Source: JAYPWI01 sp964629575 (GTDB lineage: Bacteria; Actinomycetota; Acidimicrobiia; Acidimicrobiales; Poriferisodalaceae). From it: 64,000 nucleotides of DNA. Below, piece after piece: positions 33,996 to 42,352 of this stretch; positions within the stretch are counted from its first letter, which is position 1, and each line of letters opens with the position of its first letter. Below the pieces are notes generated by a model. It saw only the letters and a list, made by a program, of their open reading frames with translations. It searched no databases and had not been told where the DNA came from. A program made the translations under genes and the position numbers. The DNA is taken from positions 1 to 64,000 of the forward strand of contig CAZVUM010000009.1 of the NCBI GenBank assembly GCA_964629575.1, read 5' to 3'.

Positions 33996-34928
33996 TCACC
34001 AGTCCTCGTCGGAGTAGAACGACGTTGACACGTCGGCGGTGAGATCGCGGAGCTCGCTCACCTCGCTCGCTTCGAGACGTGACCTCCAACCGGTCGCATT
34101 GGCTGCGCTGTCGCGCCGAAGCGCATGGGTGGTGCCGTCGGGCGCCGCGCTCGGGTTGCTGCGTGACGTCGTCTCCTCGATGTAGCTCGCCACACCCGGA
34201 TCGAGCGTTTCGCCGATGTGTCTGAACACGTTGGCGAAACCGGTCGTCGGGTCACGCGACAGATCCTCGTGCCGGACCACCATCCAGTCCGGGTGCTGGT
34301 TGCGCTCGCGGTCGATGACGCCGTACAGGGCCCTCCACACCAGTGCGGCTTCGTCGACGAGCGCGAGGTCGTCGGCCACCGCTGCGCGTTCGATGTCGTC
34401 GGCCCAATCTGCGAGAACATCGTTCATGAGGTCCGGCTGCTGCACCAGATGCCCGAAGTTGAAGCGCCAGCCCAGGCGCTTCATGCTCCACATGATCGCT
34501 GCCGGGTGACGAACCATCACGATGACATCGGCACCGAAACGGCGCTGGATCCAGGGGATGGAGAACAGGGCGAATGGATCCTTCACCACCGCGCGCTGCT
34601 TGCGGATTCGGCGAGTGCTGAAGCGACCGATGTCCTTTGCGGCCACTGCGACGTCCACCGGCCGGCGGAGCCCCCGGATCCCGTGACCCCACCCGTAGCG
34701 CCCTTCGATCGTGGCCGTCAGGGCGTCGAGGTAGAGCTCCTCGTTGTGATCCGTGACGTAGGTGAACATCAACGGGGTCTCCGCAGCGAAGACCGCGCGC
34801 CGATGCAGCACGTGGAACGGCTCTTCCACCCAGCTGAGTGCGCGCGACCGGCACAGGATTCGGCCGACCCATGTGGTGCCGGATCGGAACGAGCCGGTGA
34901 CGAGCACGGGCCGACGCTGGGGTGTCAC
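33996..34928 (-). CDS. Sulfotransferase-family protein
   Basis: A 310-residue protein with the 5'-phosphosulfate-binding loop VLVTGSFRSGTTWVGRIL at the N-terminus and the 3'-phosphate motif VIVMVRHPAAIMWSMKRLGW around residue 140, then WMVVRHEDLSRDPTTGFANV. These mark PAPS-dependent sulfotransferases. The acceptor might be a glycan or lipid; nothing here identifies it. GTG 34928 is the only reasonable start. Divergent from the SDR gene. Confidence 0.87.
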   Translation of the reverse strand: MTPQRRPVLVTGSFRSGTTWVGRILCRSRALSWVEEPFHVLHRRAVFAAETPLMFTYVTDHNEELYLDALTATIEGRYGWGHGIRGLRRPVDVAVAAKDIGRFSTRRIRKQRAVVKDPFALFSIPWIQRRFGADVIVMVRHPAAIMWSMKRLGWRFNFGHLVQQPDLMNDVLADWADDIERAAVADDLALVDEAALVWRALYGVIDRERNQHPDWMVVRHEDLSRDPTTGFANVFRHIGETLDPGVASYIEETTSRSNPSAAPDGTTHALRRDSAANATGWRSRLEASEVSELRDLTADVSTSFYSDEDW

Positions 34929-34980
34929 GGCTCAACTGTGCCACTGTCGTAATGGACAGAGGGAGCCAGGGGGGAGACGC

Positions 34981-35739
34981 GTGATCGATCTGAGCGGCAA
35001 GGTGTTCGTGATCACTGGCGGAAACGGCGGCATCGGTCTCGGTATGGCCGAGGGGATCGTGCTCGCGGGAGGCTCGGTGGTGATCTGGGGACGCAAGGCC
35101 GACAAGAACGCGGCGGCGGTGAGTCAGCTCGAGGCGCTCGGCGGTACCGCCCTGTCGTACGTGTGCGACGTCAGCGACGAGGAGCAGGTGATCGAGACGC
35201 TCGACACCGGCATCGCCGAGCTCGGTCGGATCGACGGCCTCTTCGCCAACGCGGGGCGCGGTGGGAGCGGCAAGTCGTTCGTCGACACCTCGCTCGAGGA
35301 ATGGCGGGCCGTGATGGCGGTGAACCTCGACGGCGTGTTCCTCACCCTCCGAGAGGCGGCCAAACGACTCATCGAACAGGGCGAGGGTGGCAGCCTCCTC
35401 GCCGTCTCTTCGACCTCGGCCATCCACGGCGCCGCGGGCAACGAGGCATATGGCACGGCCAAAACCGGGCTCAACGGAATGATGCGCGCCCTCGCGGTAG
35501 GGATGGCCCGCCACCAGATCCGCGTCAACTCTCTGCTTCCCGGCTGGACCATCACCGAGCTGGCCTCCGGGGGCTACGCCAACGACAAGTTCCGCGAGGT
35601 CACCACCCGCCGCACACCGGCACGCCGCTGGGCCGACCCCGCCGAGTACCGCACGATCGGCGCATTCCTCGCCGACCCCTCACTGACCTTCCACACCGGC
35701 CAAGAACTGACGGTGGATGGGGGGTATACGGTTTTCTAG
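34981..35739 (+). CDS. SDR-family oxidoreductase (FabG-like)
   Basis: A 252-residue classical SDR: TGGNGGIGLG for the cofactor, FANAGRGG in the NNAG position, Ser in VSSTSAIHG, catalytic YGTAK, and the C-terminal GQELTVDGGYTVF. The loop VIWGRKADK suggests NADP(H). GGGGAG precedes GTG 34981. The last 55 bases of gene and downstream sequence (35708-35762) are duplicated after the N run at 35863-35917, an assembly artefact. Confidence 0.88.
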   Translation: MIDLSGKVFVITGGNGGIGLGMAEGIVLAGGSVVIWGRKADKNAAAVSQLEALGGTALSYVCDVSDEEQVIETLDTGIAELGRIDGLFANAGRGGSGKSFVDTSLEEWRAVMAVNLDGVFLTLREAAKRLIEQGEGGSLLAVSSTSAIHGAAGNEAYGTAKTGLNGMMRALAVGMARHQIRVNSLLPGWTITELASGGYANDKFREVTTRRTPARRWADPAEYRTIGAFLADPSLTFHTGQELTVDGGYTVF

Positions 35740-35762
35740 CTGCCTTCGCAGACTTTTCCGGA

Positions 35763-35862
35763 NNNNNNNNNNNNNNNNNNNNNNNNNNNNNNNNNNNNNN
35801 NNNNNNNNNNNNNNNNNNNNNNNNNNNNNNNNNNNNNNNNNNNNNNNNNNNNNNNNNNNNNN
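35763..35862. other. Assembly gap, 100 N, flanked by an identical 55-base overlap
   Basis: Bases 35708-35762 and 35863-35917 are identical. Two contig ends sharing 55 bases were joined with a 100-N spacer, as de Bruijn assemblers with k=55 do. The second partial SDR tail after the gap is therefore not a second gene. Confidence 0.9.
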
Positions 35863-35893
35863 TGACGGTGGATGGGGGGTATACGGTTTTCTA

Positions 35894-35982
35894 GCTGCCT
35901 TCGCAGACTTTTCCGGATCGCACGCAGGCGTGTAGAAGCGGTTGCTGCCTTCGCAGACTTTTCCGGACCGCACGCAGGCGTG
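35894..35982. repeat. Tandem repeat, 39-base unit, 50-base period
   Basis: Units at 35894-35932 and 35944-35982 differ at one base. Each contains two small hairpins: CTGC-CTTC-GCAG at the start and CACGC-AG-GCGTG at the end, with GACTTTTCCGGA between. The start of a unit also precedes the N run (35739-35762), so the true copy number is unknown and the array may be what broke the assembly. Confidence 0.8.
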
Positions 35983-35996
35983 CACGGGTCACCCCG

Positions 35997-36044
35997 TTCT
36001 GCCAGCTTCCAGGGACACTGGAGTCACCCGGGAAGCTGGCAGAA
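35997..36044. terminator. 48-base hairpin between convergent genes (TTCTGCCAGC family, copy 1)
   Basis: TTCTGCCAGCTTCC (35997-36010) pairs perfectly with GGAAGCTGGCAGAA (36031-36044) over 14 bases with a 20-base loop. It sits between the SDR and thiolase 3' ends, so a bidirectional terminator is likely. No T-run follows. A 48-base relative lies at 56701-56748. Confidence 0.65.
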
Positions 36045-36049
36045 GGGTG

Positions 36050-37273
36050 TCAGACCCGCTCGATGATGATCGCCGGGGCCATGCCGCCGCCTGCGCACAT
36101 CGTGATGAGGCCGAACTGGCCGTCGGTGCGCTCGAGCTCGTCGAGGCAGGTGCCGATGAGCATCGCACCGGTCGCCCCGATCGGATGGCCCAGAGCCATG
36201 GCGCCACCGTTGGGGTTGACCTTGTCGCGGTCGACGTCCATCTTGCGCATGAACTTCTCAGAAACGACGGCGAAGGCCTCGTTGATCTCGAAGATGTCGA
36301 TGTCATCCTTCGTGAGCCCGGCCCGAGCGAGAACCTTCTGCGCAGCCGGAACCGGCGCGTTGAGCATCAGGGTGGGATCGTCGCCCATGTTGGCCGTCGC
36401 GACGATGCGCGCTCGGGCGGTGAGCCCGTTCGCCTTGGCGTAGTCGCCGCTGGCGAGAAGAATCGCCGCCGCACCGTCGACCACGCCCGAGCTGTTGCCC
36501 GCGTGGTGCACATGCTCGATCTCGAGGCCCGGGAACTTCGCCGTGATCATCTCGCGGAAGGTTCGAGTGTTGGAGTCGTGCTTGTAGTCGGCGATCTGGG
36601 GAAAGCTCGGCGCCAGCTGGGCGAGCGACTCGGCCGTGGTGCCCGGGCGGGGGAACTCTTCGCGGTCGAGGGCCACGCTGCCGTCCTCGTTGTAGACGGG
36701 GATCAGGCTGCGATCGAAGCGACCCTCCTTGATGGCCATCTCTGCCCGGCGCTGCGACTCGGCAGCGTGGGCATCGAGGGCCTCGCGGTTGATGCCGTCG
36801 AGGGTTGCGATCGCGTCGGCGCACACGCCCTGATGAGACTGCGGGTGCAGGTCTTCGAGGTGATGGTTGCCTGCGCCCATCGGCATGATGCCCTTCTTGG
36901 GCAGCGACATCATCTCGCAGCCGCCGGACACGACCAGGTCTTCCATGCCCGCCATCACGGCCTGGGCCGCGAAGTTGGTGGCGGTGATGCCCGAACCGCA
37001 GAACCGATCGAGCGTCACGCCGCTCGCGGTCATGTCGAACCCGGCGTCGAGGGCCGACATGCGTCCCAGGTCGCCGGACTGCTCCATGACCTGGCTGCTG
37101 GTGCCCCACACCACGTCATCGACGTCGGCGGTGTCGAAGTCGTTGCGCTCGCGCAGCGCCTCGAGAACCGTGCGGCCCAGATGCTGGGGATGCAGATGGG
37201 CGAGGGCGCCCTTCCCCTGCTTGCCGATGCCACGCGGTGTGCGACAAGAGTCGATGATCAGGGTCTCGGCCAT
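36050..37273 (-). CDS. Acetyl-CoA C-acyltransferase (thiolase)
   Basis: A 407-residue thiolase. The acyl-accepting Cys is in TLDRFCGSGITATNFAAQ near residue 90; His in NEAFAVVSEKF and GGAMALGHPIGATGA, and the deprotonating Cys in TMCAGGGMAPA, complete the active site. Spacing and length fit degradative or biosynthetic thiolases of fatty acid and side-chain oxidation. ATG 37273 has GGAG upstream. Encoded next to an acyl-CoA dehydrogenase on the same strand, about 90 bases apart, so it probably completes a beta-oxidation step. Confidence 0.92.
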   Translation of the reverse strand: MAETLIIDSCRTPRGIGKQGKGALAHLHPQHLGRTVLEALRERNDFDTADVDDVVWGTSSQVMEQSGDLGRMSALDAGFDMTASGVTLDRFCGSGITATNFAAQAVMAGMEDLVVSGGCEMMSLPKKGIMPMGAGNHHLEDLHPQSHQGVCADAIATLDGINREALDAHAAESQRRAEMAIKEGRFDRSLIPVYNEDGSVALDREEFPRPGTTAESLAQLAPSFPQIADYKHDSNTRTFREMITAKFPGLEIEHVHHAGNSSGVVDGAAAILLASGDYAKANGLTARARIVATANMGDDPTLMLNAPVPAAQKVLARAGLTKDDIDIFEINEAFAVVSEKFMRKMDVDRDKVNPNGGAMALGHPIGATGAMLIGTCLDELERTDGQFGLITMCAGGGMAPAIIIERV

Positions 37274-37365
37274 GGTGTGCTCCAGTGCGACAGCGAGATG
37301 GACCGCACTGAGGATACTCGGCGGCCCGGCCGAGGAGCCCGAGGAGCCCGAACGCCGCTCGGGTC

Positions 37366-38508
37366 CTAGGCCAGCACGTCCTTGGCGATGATCGTCTTCA
37401 TGATCTCCGAGGTGCCGCCGTAGATCGTGGCGATGCGCGCATCGACGTAGGCCCGGCCGACCGGGAACTCGGTCATGTAGCCGTAACCGCCGAACAACTG
37501 GAGACACTTGTCGATCGTGTGGTTCTGAATCTGCGAACCCCAGAGCTTGGCCCTGGCGGCCTGGGCCTCCGAGAGCTCGCCGGCGTTGAGCTTGGTGATG
37601 CACTCTTCCATGAACGGTCGCGTCACCTCGAGCTCTGTCGAGATGTCGGCCAGCTCGAACTTGGTGTTCTGGAAGCCCGCGATCGGTGACCCGAAGGCCG
37701 TGCGCTCCTTGGTGTACTCGACGGTCCACGCCAGCGCGGCCTCTGCCGCAGCGAGGCCGTACAGCCCGATCGACAGGCGCTCTTGGGCGAGGTTGGAGGT
37801 GAGGTACTCGAAGCCACGGCCTTCCTCTCCGAGGACGTTCGCGGCAGGCACGCGGACGTCGCTGAAGAACAGTTCGGCGGTGTCTGCGGAGTGTTGGCCG
37901 ATCTTGTCGAGGTTGCGGCCGCGCTCGAATCCCTCCATGCCGCGCTCGACCACGAGGAGCGAGAAACCTTTGTGTCCTGCGTCGGGGTCGGTCTTGCACA
38001 CCGTGATGACGAGGTCGGAATTGATGCCGTTGGTGATGAAGGTCTTGGCGCCGTTCACGATGTACTCGTCGCCATCGCGAACGGCTGTCGTCGCAATCCC
38101 GGCGAGGTCCGATCCCGTTCCCGGCTCGGTCATGGCGACCGCGGTGATGAGCTCGCCCGAAGCAATACCCGGGAGCCACCGCTGCGCCTGCTCCTCGTTG
38201 CAGTACGAGATGAAGTACGGCGAGGTGATGTCGTTGTGCAGCGAGATTCCGAGAGCGCCACCGCCGATCCCCGCGTACGCCATCTCTTCGTCGAGCACGG
38301 CGTTGAAGCGGAAGTCGTTCGACCCGCCGCCGCCGTACTCCTCGGGCACCGACATCCCAACGAAGCCGTGCTTGCCCGCCTCCACGTAGATCTGGCGGTC
38401 CATGATCCCGGCCGCTTCGAACTCGTCGATGCGCGGCACCATCTCTTTGTCGCTGAAGGCCCTGAAGCTGTTGCGGAACAGCTCGTGCTCCTCTTCATAG
38501 ATCGACAT
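37366..38508 (-). CDS. Acyl-CoA dehydrogenase
   Basis: A 380-residue flavoprotein: AVAMTEPGTGSDLAGIATTA binds FAD and substrate, NGAKTFITNG follows, then the C-terminal QLFGGYGYMTEFPVGRAYVD and IYGGTSEIMKTIIAKD. In short-chain members the catalytic Glu sits where this protein has Gly in YGGTSEI; here, as in long-chain/isovaleryl-type enzymes, the base probably lies earlier, near LAQERLSIG. ATG 38508 gives the normal N-terminus. Works with electron-transfer flavoprotein, which is not in the window. Confidence 0.92.
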   Translation of the reverse strand: MSIYEEEHELFRNSFRAFSDKEMVPRIDEFEAAGIMDRQIYVEAGKHGFVGMSVPEEYGGGGSNDFRFNAVLDEEMAYAGIGGGALGISLHNDITSPYFISYCNEEQAQRWLPGIASGELITAVAMTEPGTGSDLAGIATTAVRDGDEYIVNGAKTFITNGINSDLVITVCKTDPDAGHKGFSLLVVERGMEGFERGRNLDKIGQHSADTAELFFSDVRVPAANVLGEEGRGFEYLTSNLAQERLSIGLYGLAAAEAALAWTVEYTKERTAFGSPIAGFQNTKFELADISTELEVTRPFMEECITKLNAGELSEAQAARAKLWGSQIQNHTIDKCLQLFGGYGYMTEFPVGRAYVDARIATIYGGTSEIMKTIIAKDVLA

Positions 38509-38583
38509 CCGGTGCGCTGTCTCCCCGTACGCGTGCGCACAGAGTTTGGCGCACGCCACGGGAGAGTGTGCAGAAGGCTCACC

Positions 38584-38589
38584 TAAACT
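38584..38589 (+). promoter_or_regulatory. -10 element of the amidohydrolase-epoxide hydrolase-Rieske operon
   Basis: TAAACT lies 40 bases before ATG 38630, and GGGGG sits a few bases before the ATG as Shine-Dalgarno, so a leadered transcript is expected. A -35 element is not obvious. The region 38509-38583 separates divergent catabolic operons and has no clear operator. Confidence 0.4.
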
Positions 38590-38629
38590 GACGCGGATTC
38601 GAAAGTTCGTACCGCCACAGGGGGCAACC

Positions 38630-39886
38630 ATGGCAGTCGTCGAACCGGCCGAGATTCCCGCGCCGGACGAGAACAACGAGTGGCGACTGGGGACGCCCGG
38701 CTCGAGCGAATGGATGCGCTCACCGCGGCCGGACGCCGTGGACAAGTACTTCATGGTCTCGACGGACGGGCATGCCCAGGAGCCGTCCAGCCTGTGGACC
38801 GAGCGCATCGGCGAGGAGTACCGAGACCGCCTTCCCGGCGTGATCCTCGGTGCCAAGGGCGAGAAGTACCAGGCGACGGAGGGGTTCCGGCAGCCCGCAC
38901 GCCTACAGAACACGGTGTTCGAAGGGCAGGACCTTCTCCGCAACAAAGCCGGGTACACGCCAGAGGAACGCCTCGCCGACCTCGCTGCAGACGGGGCCGA
39001 TGCCGAGATCCTGTTTCCCAACAAGGGCCTCACGATGTGGGCGACTTCGGACCCGCAGTTCAGCCACGCGATGTGTCGCTGCTACAACGACTGGGCGTGG
39101 GAGGTCTACGGGCCGCACAACGACCGTCTCGCGCCGATGGCGTGCGTCGCCCCTGCTGCGCTCGACGAAACGATCGCGGAGATCCAGCGGTGCGCTGACC
39201 TGGGCTTTCGGGGGTTGCAGCTGCCCGCCAAGCCCATCTGGGGGCCACCGGACGCCGACGCGCTCAACTACAACCTGCGCGAATTCGATCCGCTCTGGGC
39301 GTGCATCACCGACGTGGATCTCCCGGTCACCTTCCACATCTCGACGGGCCGAGACCCGCGCACAGCGCGCAGCAGGGGCGGGGCCGTCATCAACTACGCG
39401 GTGCACAGCCTGAGCCAGAACATCGAGCCCATCGCCAACCTGTGTGCATCGGGTGTCGCGGAGCAGTTCCCGACCCTTCGCTTCGGGTCCGTCGAGGCGG
39501 GGATCGGCTGGGTCGCATGGGCTCTTCAGGCGATGGACGAGGCGTACCTCAAGCACCACATGTGGGTGCGTCCCAAGCTGGACCTTCTGCCGAGCGAGTA
39601 CTTCCAACGACAGGGCTTCGCGACCTTCCAGGAGGACGCTGTCGGCCTGGAGGTCGCCGAGAAGTTCGGCCTCATCGACAACTTCATGTGGGCCAACGAC
39701 TACCCGCACCACGAGGGGAGTTGGCCTCACTCGGCCGAGGCGATCGAGCGGCAGATGGGCCATCTGACCGATGCTGCACGCGCCAAGATCCTCGGTCTGA
39801 ATGCGGCCGAGGTGTTCGGCTTCCCGATCCCCGATCGGTATCTCGATCACGACGACGCACGCCGCGTCGCAGAGAGGCAATCATGA
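38630..39886 (+). CDS. Amidohydrolase_2-family metal hydrolase/decarboxylase
   Basis: A 418-residue TIM-barrel amidohydrolase of the ACMSD-like family. The first metal-binding site is DGHAQEP (residues about 42-48), reduced from the usual HxH. FGSVEAGIGWVAWAL and the late Asp motif FMWANDYPHHEGSWPHS are family hallmarks. Members hydrolyse or decarboxylate ring-cleavage and aromatic acids. It leads an operon with an epoxide hydrolase and two Rieske oxygenases (ATGA overlap with the next gene). Confidence 0.85.
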   Translation: MAVVEPAEIPAPDENNEWRLGTPGSSEWMRSPRPDAVDKYFMVSTDGHAQEPSSLWTERIGEEYRDRLPGVILGAKGEKYQATEGFRQPARLQNTVFEGQDLLRNKAGYTPEERLADLAADGADAEILFPNKGLTMWATSDPQFSHAMCRCYNDWAWEVYGPHNDRLAPMACVAPAALDETIAEIQRCADLGFRGLQLPAKPIWGPPDADALNYNLREFDPLWACITDVDLPVTFHISTGRDPRTARSRGGAVINYAVHSLSQNIEPIANLCASGVAEQFPTLRFGSVEAGIGWVAWALQAMDEAYLKHHMWVRPKLDLLPSEYFQRQGFATFQEDAVGLEVAEKFGLIDNFMWANDYPHHEGSWPHSAEAIERQMGHLTDAARAKILGLNAAEVFGFPIPDRYLDHDDARRVAERQS

Positions 39887-41034
39887 CCGACATCAGGCCG
39901 TTTGCGATCGGCATCGCGGACGAACAGCTCGCCGACCTGCGTCAACGCCTCGCGGCGACCCGATGGCCCGAGCAGGAGCTCGTCGACGACTGGTCGCAGG
40001 GCATCCCGCTCTCCTACACCCGCGAAGTGGCCGACTATTGGGCCGAGACCTATGACTGGCGGGCCCGCGAAGCGCTGCTCAACCGGTTCGATCAGGGCAT
40101 CTCCGAGATCGACGGCACCGATATTCACTTCATCCACCAGCGGTCGCCTCACGAGGACGCGTTCCCGCTCCTGATCACACACGGGTGGCCCGGGTCGGTC
40201 GTGGAGTTCCAGAAGGTCATCGAGCCCCTGACGAACCCAACCGAACATGGCGGCTCTGCGTCGGACGCCTTCCACGTTGTGGCGCCGTCGCTTCCGGGCT
40301 ACGGGTTCAGCGGCAAGCCACCGACGAACGGGTGGGGCGTGGAGAAGATCGCTCAGGTGTGGGGCGAGCTGATGGCCCGGCTCGGATACGACAGATGGGG
40401 CGCGCAAGGCGGCGACTGGGGTGCCGCGGTCACGACTCAAATCGGCCGTGACGCTGGAGAAGCCGGTGAGGGAAACGGTTGCATCGCCATTCACACGAAC
40501 ATGCCGCTCGGTCGTCCGACTGCCGAGGCCAAGACCAACCCAACCCCAGAGGACCAGGACGCCTTCGCATCGGGTGCTCACTACAACAACTGGGACTCCG
40601 GATATTCCAAGGAGCAGAGCACCCGACCCCAGACCGTGGGCTATGGCCTCACCGACTCGCCGGTCGGTCAGATGGCCTGGATCATGGAGAAGATGTGGGC
40701 CTGGACCGACTGCGAGGGCCATCCAGAGAACGCCCTGAGCCGCGACGAGATGCTCGACAACGTGATGCTCTACTGGCTCACCGCCTCGGGAGCGTCGTCT
40801 GCCCGCCTCTACTGGGAGAGCTTCGGCAACATGGCCGGACGTGGGCGGGTCGAAGTGCCGACGGGGGTGGCGTCGTTCCCGCACGAGATCATCAGGGCTC
40901 CCCGCTCATGGTGCGAGGCCGGCTACAACCTCACCCACTGGACCAAGATGGAGCGCGGCGGCCACTTCGGCGCGTGGGAGCAGCCAGAGGCGTTCGTCGC
41001 GGACCTGCGGACCTTCTTCGGGACGGTGCGGTAG
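39883..41034 (+). CDS. Epoxide hydrolase (EHN-type alpha/beta hydrolase)
   Basis: A 383-residue protein. Residues 1-110 are the epoxide hydrolase N-terminal domain (LADLRQRLAATRWPEQ; YWAETYDWRAREALLNRF). The oxyanion motif HGWPGS is at 100-105 and the nucleophile is Asp178 in QGGDWGA. A late His in ERGGHFGAWEQPEAF completes the triad. Microsomal-type epoxide hydrolases turn epoxides into diols. It overlaps the amidohydrolase by ATGA and is four bases from the first Rieske gene, so the pathway may pass through an epoxide. Confidence 0.88.
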   Translation: MTDIRPFAIGIADEQLADLRQRLAATRWPEQELVDDWSQGIPLSYTREVADYWAETYDWRAREALLNRFDQGISEIDGTDIHFIHQRSPHEDAFPLLITHGWPGSVVEFQKVIEPLTNPTEHGGSASDAFHVVAPSLPGYGFSGKPPTNGWGVEKIAQVWGELMARLGYDRWGAQGGDWGAAVTTQIGRDAGEAGEGNGCIAIHTNMPLGRPTAEAKTNPTPEDQDAFASGAHYNNWDSGYSKEQSTRPQTVGYGLTDSPVGQMAWIMEKMWAWTDCEGHPENALSRDEMLDNVMLYWLTASGASSARLYWESFGNMAGRGRVEVPTGVASFPHEIIRAPRSWCEAGYNLTHWTKMERGGHFGAWEQPEAFVADLRTFFGTVR

Positions 41035-41037
41035 GCG

Positions 41038-42330
41038 GTGAGCGCAGCCCAGCATCGGCATCCACCACTGGCGACGGGCGTGGCGTGGGCCGACGAGCCC
41101 TACCACGTCGAAGTCAGTGTCGACCGCTACCTCGATCAGGAGGTTGTGGACCGCGAGATGGAGCTGATGTGGCCCCGCGTGTGGCAGATCGCCTGCTCGG
41201 TGGACCACATGGCACGGCCAGGCGATTGGTTTGAGCACCGGTGCGGCCCGTACTCGGTGTTGATCGTGCGTGGCGACGACAGCGAGCTACGTGCCTTCCA
41301 GAACGTCTGCCGCCATCGGGGCAACACCCTGTGTCAGGGCGCGGGCGAAGGTCTCGCGGAGATCCGCTGCGTGTTCCACAGCTGGTCGTGGAGCCTGGCG
41401 GGTGAGCTGCGAGAGGTCCCTTCACGCCGAGGCTTCGGCTCGCTGCGCAATGAGGATCTGCCCCTCCTGTCGGCCTCGGTCGGGACGTGGGGACCTCTGG
41501 TGTTCGTGAACCTCGACCCCGCGGCTGCCCCGCTGGAGGACTGGCTCGAAGGGGTGCCTGGCGACATCGACTGGGTCGGCATCGACGAGTTCCGGTGCGG
41601 CGTGACCACCACGACACCCGTGAGCTGCAACTGGAAGGTGGTGTCCGAGGGGTTCAGCGAGAGCTACCACGTCCAAGGTCTCCATCCCGAGATGCGACCC
41701 TCGTTCGACGAGATCAACGCGCCACAACACTTCTGGAATCGGCACGCGGTGAGCTACCAGACCTACGGGGTCCCGAGCCCCCGGCTGTCGGATGTGACCG
41801 ACCGGGAGGTGTGGGACTCGTTCTGTCGCACCCAGGGCGGGCGCCTCGGGCTCCCGCCTGACCAGACGACCGACATGCCGGCACTCGCCGCAGACGAGAC
41901 GGCCTACGAAGCGCTGGCCTCTGCCATCCGACGCGACGCTGCGACGCGAGACGTGGACCTCGGCGAGTTCAGCGACGACGAGATCATGGGCTTCCGCCAG
42001 TACAACCTGTTCCCCAACGCCACCGTGCTCGTGACCGCGGATTCGTTCAACGTGCTGGTGAGCAGACCGTCGACGGCGGTGGACAAGGCGGAGCTGTTCA
42101 CGCTGCACTTCAAGCGATACCCGAGCGGTGCCGAGGTCGGACGCCCGAGCGACGTCGTGAATCCCCAAGACGCCGAGCGGTTGGGGCTCGTCTTCAACCA
42201 GGACGTCCGCGTCATGAATTCGATCCAGCGAGGCATGCGCCAGCCGGGCCTCACCCACACGATCGTGTCGAGCGAGGAACGCCGGATCCTCAACACCCAC
42301 CGCGTCCTGGAGGAGTACCTGGAGGGTTAG
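41038..42330 (+). CDS. Rieske oxygenase alpha subunit, first of a tandem pair
   Basis: A 430-residue ring-hydroxylating oxygenase. Rieske ligands are Cys91/His93 (CRHRGN) and Cys111/His114 (CVFHSW; the usual CPYH is altered). The mononuclear iron histidines are His211 and His216 in SESYHVQGLH. No beta-subunit gene is adjacent, pointing to an alpha-only oxygenase of the carnitine/betaine, sterol or aryl-ether type. GTG 41038 lies three bases after the epoxide hydrolase stop. Confidence 0.9.
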   Translation: MSAAQHRHPPLATGVAWADEPYHVEVSVDRYLDQEVVDREMELMWPRVWQIACSVDHMARPGDWFEHRCGPYSVLIVRGDDSELRAFQNVCRHRGNTLCQGAGEGLAEIRCVFHSWSWSLAGELREVPSRRGFGSLRNEDLPLLSASVGTWGPLVFVNLDPAAAPLEDWLEGVPGDIDWVGIDEFRCGVTTTTPVSCNWKVVSEGFSESYHVQGLHPEMRPSFDEINAPQHFWNRHAVSYQTYGVPSPRLSDVTDREVWDSFCRTQGGRLGLPPDQTTDMPALAADETAYEALASAIRRDAATRDVDLGEFSDDEIMGFRQYNLFPNATVLVTADSFNVLVSRPSTAVDKAELFTLHFKRYPSGAEVGRPSDVVNPQDAERLGLVFNQDVRVMNSIQRGMRQPGLTHTIVSSEERRILNTHRVLEEYLEG

Positions 42331-42352
42331 CGGAGCGCGCGATCCTGGAGGT

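Noticed and set aside
35863..35917. A second, truncated SDR gene after the gap
   Set aside because: It is an exact 55-base copy of the end of the first SDR, explained by overlapping contig ends.
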